35,184 bases of DNA from positions 1 through 35,184 of the forward strand of contig CAYXEK010000035.1 in assembly GCA_964463985.1 (NCBI GenBank). The letters are read 5' to 3'. This DNA comes from JAXGPF01 sp964463985 (GTDB taxonomy: Bacteria > Verrucomicrobiota > Kiritimatiellia > JAAZAB01). Below the pieces are notes generated by a model. It saw only the letters and a program-made list of their open reading frames with translations, was not told the DNA's origin and did no database searches. Positions within the stretch are counted from its first letter, which is position 1, and the number at the start of each line of letters is the position of its first letter. Position numbers and translations under genes: made by a program. This document shows, piece by piece, positions 31,384 through 35,184 of the stretch.

Positions 31384-31956
31384 GTGAATGCAATCAGGAA
31401 CATCTGGTTCGGATGCATGCTCGCGGGCGCCGTAATGGCCGGGGAGGGGCCGGCCGGCCGGCCGGCTTCGTGGGCCCAACCCCTGGCGCTGGAGGGCGTC
31501 CCCAACCTTCATACAGTCAGCACCAGCCTCTACCGCAGCGCCCAGCCTACCGCGCAGGGCATGCGGAACCTCAAGCAGCATGGCATTATAACGATCGTTA
31601 ATCTCCGGTCTTTTCACTCCGACCGGGATGAAATCGGAACGGCAGGCCTGGGCTACGAACACATTTACATGAAGGCGTGGCACCCGGAACGGAAGGAGAT
31701 CGTTCGCTTTCTTCAGATCGTCACCGACCCCAAACGCACCCCCGTCCTCGTCCACTGTCAACATGGGGCTGATCGAACCGGCGCCATGTGCGCGCTGTAC
31801 CGCGTCGCCGTCCAGGGCTGGACGAAGGAAGAAGCACTCGGGGAGATGGTCCAGGGCGGATTCGGGTTTCACGAAGTCTGGCAGAATCTTCCCGGGTGGA
31901 TCACTGAACTCGATATTGAATCCATCAGGAAGGATGCGGGGATCAAGTTGGATTAG
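31384..31956 (+). CDS. exported dual-specificity / tyrosine phosphatase-like protein
   Basis: The start is uncertain: GTG at 31384 gives 190 residues with a plausible signal sequence (VNAIRNIWFGCMLAGAVMAGEG); TTG at 31369 touches the previous stop, and ATG at 31417 is shorter. The cysteine-phosphatase P-loop is VHCQHGADRTG, with Cys125 and Arg131 in the exact CX5R spacing. Before it are VSTSLYRSAQPTAQGMRNLKQHGIITIVNLR (the usual 'Y-R-S-A-Q-P' start of this group) and a general-acid region (AWHPERKE). Bacterial members of this type dephosphorylate tyrosine or phosphoinositide-like substrates. The export signal suggests a periplasmic role. The downstream methyltransferase follows after 3 bases. 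Confidence 0.8.
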   Translation: MNAIRNIWFGCMLAGAVMAGEGPAGRPASWAQPLALEGVPNLHTVSTSLYRSAQPTAQGMRNLKQHGIITIVNLRSFHSDRDEIGTAGLGYEHIYMKAWHPERKEIVRFLQIVTDPKRTPVLVHCQHGADRTGAMCALYRVAVQGWTKEEALGEMVQGGFGFHEVWQNLPGWITELDIESIRKDAGIKLD

Positions 31957-31959
31957 AAA

Positions 31960-32658
31960 ATGAACAAACGAATCTCATGGCAATATGATGAATACCGGCA
32001 GGTCGGCGTGGACTATGCGGATACCGCCGCGGTGGCGGCCTACGATGCCCGCCATGCCCGGTTTCGCGACGTACATTCCGAATCCGCCCGCATCCTCGAT
32101 GCTCTGGCCGTCACGTCAAAGTCGGTCGTGATCGAATTCGGCACGGGCACCGGCGCCTTTGCCATCCATGCGGCGCAGCGCTGTGAAAGCGTTTACCCGA
32201 TAGATGTTTCCAAACCCATTCTTGAATATGTCCGGCAGCGTGCGGCCAAAGCGGGACTCAAAAACATCGTCTTATGTCATGCCGGTTTCCTGACTTACGA
32301 GCATGGCGGCGCTCCGGCAGATGCGATTGTAACCAGCATGGCCCTCCACCATTTGCCGGATTTCTGGAAGGGGATAGCCCTGGCGCGGGTGCACGGCATG
32401 CTCAAATCCAGCGGGCTTTTGTACATCCACGACGTGATCTTCGATCCGGTTGATGCCGAGTCATACATCCCGCGCTGGATTGACAAGTTGGGCGGAATGG
32501 GCGGGGCGCAGCTTCGCGATGAAATTGCAACGCACGTCCGGGAGGAGTTCTCGACATTCGACTGGATCCTGGACGGCCTGCTCGAAAGAGCCGGCTTCCG
32601 GATTCAGTCCAAAGAGATGGTCGAGGGCGTCATCGGGACATATTTGTGCAAAAAATGA
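31960..32658 (+). CDS. class I SAM-dependent methyltransferase
   Basis: A 232-residue protein with a Rossmann-type methyltransferase core: motif I VIEFGTGTGAFAIHAAQ, the acidic end of the next strand in YPIDVSKPIL, DAIVTSMALHHLPDFWKGIALARVHGMLKSSGLLYIHDVIFD (motifs IV and V in the pattern of Methyltransf_11/25 enzymes), and a C-terminal part with RAGFRIQSKEMVEG. The substrate is not deducible. The N-terminal extension (RISWQYDEYRQVGVDYADTAAVAAYDARHARFRD) is typical of small-molecule methyltransferases. It lies 3 bases after the phosphatase-like gene, in the same direction. Confidence 0.85.
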   Translation: MNKRISWQYDEYRQVGVDYADTAAVAAYDARHARFRDVHSESARILDALAVTSKSVVIEFGTGTGAFAIHAAQRCESVYPIDVSKPILEYVRQRAAKAGLKNIVLCHAGFLTYEHGGAPADAIVTSMALHHLPDFWKGIALARVHGMLKSSGLLYIHDVIFDPVDAESYIPRWIDKLGGMGGAQLRDEIATHVREEFSTFDWILDGLLERAGFRIQSKEMVEGVIGTYLCKK

Positions 32659-32818
32659 GGAGATGCGGTGGTGCGGTTCTCACGGGTAAAAGGGTGTACG
32701 GTTTCCCAAACAAAAGATGTTATCCGGCAAAAATGTGCGATTAAATTCGAAAATCCAGGATTATCCTTTTGCTTTTTCCGGATAAACGGCAGACAAAAGC
32801 TAAAATCCCTGTTGGGAC

Positions 32819-32857
32819 TTGACATACGCACAGAAAATTGTACGTTATATTGCACAA
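32819..32857 (+). promoter_or_regulatory. promoter and likely autoregulatory operator of the toxin-antitoxin pair
   Basis: A consensus TTGACA (32819-32824) lies just inside the proposed cassette 5' boundary. The 20-base imperfect palindrome TTGTACGTTATATTGCACAA (32838-32857) resembles the TGTAC-type operators of Phd/YefM antitoxins, and overlaps the -10 region (TACGTT at 16 bases, or TATATT at 21 bases) just before the ribosome site. In this family the antitoxin, alone or with toxin, represses its own promoter. Confidence 0.5.
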
Positions 32858-32869
32858 AGGAGATTGCTT

Positions 32870-33151
32870 ATGCAACGCCTCAATTTAGATGAAGACGTTA
32901 AGCCCCTCTCCGAATTTCGCGCGAATGTCACAACGTGCATCCGCCAAACCCGGAAGACAAGGCGTCCGCTGGTTATCACCCATCACGGCAAATCCGCCGC
33001 CGTGCTTCTGGGCGTCTCGGAATATGAGGGCTTGATGCAAAAAATGGAGATTCTTGAGGATATCTGCCTGGCCGAAGATCAACTAGCGCATGGCGGCGGC
33101 ATTTCTCACGATACCGCACTCAAGCAAGTGCTGGCAAAGGTGCATCGATGA
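32870..33151 (+). CDS. antitoxin, Phd/YefM family
   Basis: A 93-residue protein. Its N-terminal DNA-binding and dimerisation part reads LDEDVKPLSEFRANVTTCIRQTRKTRRPLVITHHGKSAAVLLGVSEYEGLM, the standard Phd/YefM pattern (PLSEFR...PLVITHHGKSAAVLLGVSEYE). The C-terminal tail (EILEDICLAEDQLAHGGGISHDTALKQVLAK) is the toxin-binding part. AAAGGAG supplies the ribosome site for the ATG at 32870. The stop codon overlaps the toxin start (ATGA), the usual coupling of such pairs. It would neutralise the RelE-like toxin and repress the shared promoter. Confidence 0.93.
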   Translation: MQRLNLDEDVKPLSEFRANVTTCIRQTRKTRRPLVITHHGKSAAVLLGVSEYEGLMQKMEILEDICLAEDQLAHGGGISHDTALKQVLAKVHR

Positions 33152-33441
33152 AGGTGCAATGGGCGCCACTGGCCATTGATCGGGTCGGAGAAATCGCCGC
33201 CTACATTGCGGCAGACAATCCGGTCGCCGCCGAGAAATGGATTCGCGACGCGTTCGCGTGCGTGGGACAATTGGGACGGTTTCCCAAAAGCGGCAGACAG
33301 ATACCCGAAACCCCACGCAAAGACATCCGTGAGCTCGTCTGGGGCAATTACCGCATCATCTATCGCATCGATGCTCATCATGTTTCAATTATGACGGTTC
33401 GGCATATGAAACAAATCCTGCCTATGGAATATCTGAGATAA
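33148..33441 (+). CDS. toxin, RelE/ParE superfamily
   Basis: A 97-residue basic protein with the RelE/ParE pattern: VQWAPLAIDRVGEIAAYIAADNPVAAEKWIRDAF, then LGRFPKSGRQIPETPRKDIRELVWGNYRIIYRIDAHHVSIMTVRHMKQILP. The central GRxxPE...R-E...YRIIYRI block and the late basic residues favour the ParE/RelE 'plasmid stabilisation' group. Whether it cleaves mRNA on ribosomes or targets gyrase cannot be settled by sequence. It overlaps the antitoxin by 4 bases. The attC-like hairpin starts at the base after its stop codon, as expected for the last gene of an integron cassette. Confidence 0.92.
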   Translation: MKVQWAPLAIDRVGEIAAYIAADNPVAAEKWIRDAFACVGQLGRFPKSGRQIPETPRKDIRELVWGNYRIIYRIDAHHVSIMTVRHMKQILPMEYLR

Positions 33442-33505
33442 GCCCAATAATGCGTTGCCCCACTACGCGCCGCAAGTGGCGCGAGGGTGAACGCTGACGT
33501 TCGGC
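33442..33505 (+). other. attC-like recombination site 1 (end of the toxin-antitoxin cassette)
   Basis: This 64-base imperfect palindrome has R'' GCCCAAT (33442-33448), L''-type GCGTT (33452-33456), a CCC/GGG step, the apical stem CGCGCC/GGCGCG (33466-33471, 33478-33483), L'-type AACGC (33490-33494) and R' GTTCGGC (33499-33505). The size, the nested pairs with unpaired bases and the terminal near-GTTRRRY box fit integron attC sites, although R' has C at the fourth position. The cassette's own 5' end would be GTTGGGA at 32811. Confidence 0.6.
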
Positions 33506-33516
33506 AAGGAGATCAC

Positions 33517-34107
33517 ATGTCCAAATGTTCATCGATTGTTGTAGCATGGGTGCTGTCGGCTGCCGTTTGGATGCCGGTGGCATTCGGGGAAGGTGCAGTT
33601 GACGAGCGCACGAATGCGTGGCGTAACTTGATCGGCTCATGGGAGGTGACCAGCGCACAGACGTCTCTAATCCTCTCAATAGAACCAGAACACGAAGTGC
33701 TGGTTCTCTGGATTAGACCTGGAAGCCATTCCATGATGCGCACGTCCTGGTCGGCGATGGCCGGGGGGATTCTGGTGCGGGGTGTGCCACGGATGCGCCT
33801 CTGGGGGGGGCGAGACGGTCGATACGACGAGCTTCGTGCGGAGATCGAAGCGCTCCCGGAGCTCGGCGTCGAACCGGACAAGCTCTTTCATGACCACTTT
33901 TTCATGAGGAGGATTAAGCACCTGGATGTACCGCAAGCATTACTTGATCGCCCACTTCCCACCCGTTGGCAGATGACGGTCCCGGACAACGAGTGGAACG
34001 AGACAGCCGGACGACAGCCCCTGCCGGAAAATCGTGCACAGGCCGAACAAGACGAGTCCACCGTCCCAGTGAAAGCCACGCCGAGCGCGTCTTCCGCTGT
34101 CCGGTGA
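33517..34107 (+). CDS. exported protein of unknown function in an integron-type cassette
   Basis: A 196-residue protein from the ATG at 33517, with AAGGAG just upstream. The signal peptide is IVVAWVLSAAVWMPVAFGEG. The mature part starts DERTNAWRNLIGSWEVTSAQTS, a lipocalin-like 'W-x-x-L-x-G-x-W' opening of small beta-barrel proteins, followed by short strands (SLILSIEPEHEVLVLWI) and then a polar helical tail. No known family can be named with confidence. The last 22 or so codons run through the attC hairpin 34042-34122, so the disordered-looking C-terminus (QAEQDESTVPVKATPSASSAVR) is encoded by the recombination site and is probably not functional. The start lies 18 bases inside the cassette 5' boundary, typical for cassette genes. 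Confidence 0.7.
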   Translation: MSKCSSIVVAWVLSAAVWMPVAFGEGAVDERTNAWRNLIGSWEVTSAQTSLILSIEPEHEVLVLWIRPGSHSMMRTSWSAMAGGILVRGVPRMRLWGGRDGRYDELRAEIEALPELGVEPDKLFHDHFFMRRIKHLDVPQALLDRPLPTRWQMTVPDNEWNETAGRQPLPENRAQAEQDESTVPVKATPSASSAVR

Positions 34108-34122
34108 TTTGCGGCGTTAGTT
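34042..34122 (+). other. attC-like recombination site 2
   Basis: This 81-base hairpin has R'' GCCGAAC (34042-34048), stem CACCG/CGGTG (34057-34061, 34102-34106), a second arm pair CAGTGAAAG/CTTCCGCTG matching at 7 of 9, the apical ACGC/GCGT and R' GTTAGTT (34116-34122), preceded by GCGGC. R'' is the exact inverse complement of GTTCGGC, the 5' end of its own cassette at 33499-33505. This is the signature expected for a cassette that once existed as a circle. Confidence 0.7.
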
Positions 34123-34133
34123 TTGGACATAAG

Positions 34134-35084
34134 ATGAAGAAATTTCTGGCAGGGCTGGTCCTCGGGCTGGTTGTGGGAAGCATCCTTGGCGTTGTGGGAA
34201 CCGTGTGCTGGCTGGTTGCGAAGGCCCACAGACTGGATCAGAATCGGAAGCCCACTGTCGAACTGACATTGCCCGAGAACCCGATTGGAACCCCGGAAGG
34301 CCTGGCGACATTCTTGGACAGTTTTCCCTATGAGGTCGGCTTCTTCGCGAAGGACCTGCAGACGGGAAAGACTACTGAACGCTTTGCTGACCGCTCAGTC
34401 TGCTTGGCCAGCATTGTGAAGGTCTTTTGTCTGACAGAACTTTACAGGCAGAAACATGAGGAATCTCTTGACCTGAGCAAGAAAATTGATGTGCCCCAAC
34501 ATGGGAACATCTCCCTGTCAGACGCGGCAGACCTGATGATTGGACAGAGCGACAATGCCGCAACGCAGGCTCTTACGGAGTTCCTCGGACGAGACAAGAT
34601 CAACCGCGTCCCATCTTTGCTTGGCCTTGAATCCATGAGCGATAGCATTCTTCCTTCTGAGGCGGTTTTCCGGGAGACTCTCGACAAAAGGATCTTTGGT
34701 GAACGCCATGCTGCGGCCGGTTTGCCGCAGCATGGCACCGCAAAAGGCATGGCAAACTACCTCGAGCTCCTGCTCAACAAGAAGGTGATTTCCGAATCTG
34801 TCAGCAAAGAATTGATTGAGTTCTTCACCAAACATCCAATGCCCTTTTCTAACCACTATGCCGGCAAGTACAACTTCGCCGGCAAAGGAGGGCATATCCA
34901 TTGGACTCGCCCCCCCAAGCACTACTCCATGATGGGATGGAGCCTGTTTGTGACGAAACCGGCAGGAGCGCACATTTTCCTCTGCGTCTGGGGGGAATGG
35001 TTTCCGGAGAACATGTCCCCTGAAAAACAATCTGAGTTCCTGAAATTTGTGACTGATTCTGTGATTGGCATACTGGAAAGCTAA
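34134..35084 (+). CDS. class A beta-lactamase-fold serine hydrolase in an integron-type cassette
   Basis: A 316-residue protein. An N-terminal hydrophobic helix (AGLVLGLVVGSILGVVGTVCWLVA) anchors or exports it. The penicillin-recognising fold is complete in its main motifs: SIVK (Ser93, Lys96), SDN (139-141), the helix GTAKGMANYLELLL, and KGG (251-253) in the place of KTG, followed by HIHW. The Glu166/Asn170 motif of the omega loop, needed for fast deacylation in true class A beta-lactamases, is not recognisable in the stretch between SDN and GTAKGM. The protein may therefore be a DD-peptidase-like or other hydrolase. The ATG at 34134 lies 18 bases into the cassette; the leader has only a weak ribosome site. 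The stop codon TAA is part of the next R'' box. Confidence 0.85.
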   Translation: MKKFLAGLVLGLVVGSILGVVGTVCWLVAKAHRLDQNRKPTVELTLPENPIGTPEGLATFLDSFPYEVGFFAKDLQTGKTTERFADRSVCLASIVKVFCLTELYRQKHEESLDLSKKIDVPQHGNISLSDAADLMIGQSDNAATQALTEFLGRDKINRVPSLLGLESMSDSILPSEAVFRETLDKRIFGERHAAAGLPQHGTAKGMANYLELLLNKKVISESVSKELIEFFTKHPMPFSNHYAGKYNFAGKGGHIHWTRPPKHYSMMGWSLFVTKPAGAHIFLCVWGEWFPENMSPEKQSEFLKFVTDSVIGILES

Positions 35085-35132
35085 CCAGAGCGTCGTCCGT
35101 ACGCGCTGCCGCGCGACGGACACACTCGGCGT
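35079..35132 (+). other. attC-like site 3, apparently interrupted
   Basis: R'' AGCTAAC (35079-35085) includes the stop codon of the hydrolase and matches 6 of 7 positions of the complement of its cassette's 5' end (GTTAGTT at 34116). A strong hairpin follows: GTCCGT/ACGGAC closing CGCGC/GCGCG, with one bulged base, and an outer GAG/CTC pair. The sequence then reads CTCGGCGT, where the R' box GTTRRRY would be expected, but continues into the intron-like sequence instead. Confidence 0.45.
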
Positions 35133-35184
35133 GTGTGCCGGGCATGGCACGTAACTTGTGGGGTGCAAGACCCCCACGCCAGGT
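35133..35184 (+). mobile_element. possible 5' end of a group II intron (cut by the window edge)
   Basis: The sequence opens GTGTGCCGGGCATGGC. This matches the GTGYG 5' consensus of group II introns and the form GTGTGCC-GGCATGG seen in many bacterial ones. Further in, GGGGT-GCAAG-ACCCC is the hairpin with a GCAAG loop common in domain I. Only about 50 bases are visible, so no reverse transcriptase can be checked. Confidence 0.4.

Noticed and set aside
32704..32817. A further attC upstream of the toxin-antitoxin cassette, suggested by TCCCAAA...GTTGGGA and the TTATCCGG/CCGGATAA stem (32720-32727, 32778-32785)
   Set aside because: The arms are strongly asymmetric (8 versus 25 bases between stem and boxes) and the region is AT-rich, so it does not look like a normal attC. 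It may be a relic site, but I do not claim it.
1..35184. tRNA or rRNA genes
   Set aside because: No cloverleaf with a GTTCRA-type T-loop or rRNA-like conserved stretch was noticed in the intergenic regions; a covariance search would be needed to exclude small RNAs.

Overview
The window looks like chromosomal sequence from an uncultured, GC-rich, Gram-negative-type bacterium. The gene repertoire fits the PVC group (Kiritimatiellota / Verrucomicrobiota-like): a secreted beta-helix protein, a PHP-fold secreted protein, a B12-dependent NrdJ, a bacterial Ser/Thr kinase, KdsD and PdxB. This placement is inference from gene content; no rRNA or other phylogenetic marker is present. A run of exactly 100 N flanked by identical 55-mers shows that this is a scaffolded draft or metagenome assembly.

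Layout. 1-3844: the tail of an unknown gene and two exported proteins (PHP-like; parallel beta-helix), whose upstream regions share a sequence box. 3879-8066: a ClpX-like unfoldase on the minus strand, divergent from kdsD, then HU with a clear promoter and terminator, and a nitrilase-family amidase. 8056-11130: a compact minus-strand envelope operon (pgpA, a GT2 glycosyltransferase, an undecaprenyl-phosphate sugar-1-phosphate transferase, a divergent-PAP2 protein). 11423-14395: class II ribonucleotide reductase nrdJ, with an NrdR box inside its promoter spacer. 14664-18093: a small beta-barrel-like protein, an alpha-helical protein and two GT4 glycosyltransferases, probably for surface polysaccharide. 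18194-19981: a membrane-anchored Ser/Thr kinase with a zinc ribbon, meeting deoB tail to tail with no spacer. 19982-25208: minus-strand housekeeping genes (pdxB, rlmN, a GlcD-like FAD oxidase, deoB). 25486-29399: a secreted serine hydrolase preceded by an elaborate palindromic repeat, a transglutaminase-fold lipoprotein and a tiny lipoprotein.

29517-35184 is accessory DNA. It begins with a scaffold break at a repeat, followed by a REP-associated (Y1/HUH) transposase with inverted ends and a short tandem repeat, a small membrane protein, an exported tyrosine-phosphatase-like protein and a methyltransferase. From about 32812 to the right edge I read an integron-type cassette array with no visible integrase (a CALIN): a Phd/YefM-RelE toxin-antitoxin cassette, an orphan secreted-protein cassette and a class-A-beta-lactamase-fold serine hydrolase cassette. 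They are separated by attC-like hairpins whose R'' boxes are complementary to the 5' ends of their own cassettes. The third attC appears to be interrupted by the 5' end of a group II intron, which runs off the window. This array is the most interesting part of the window.
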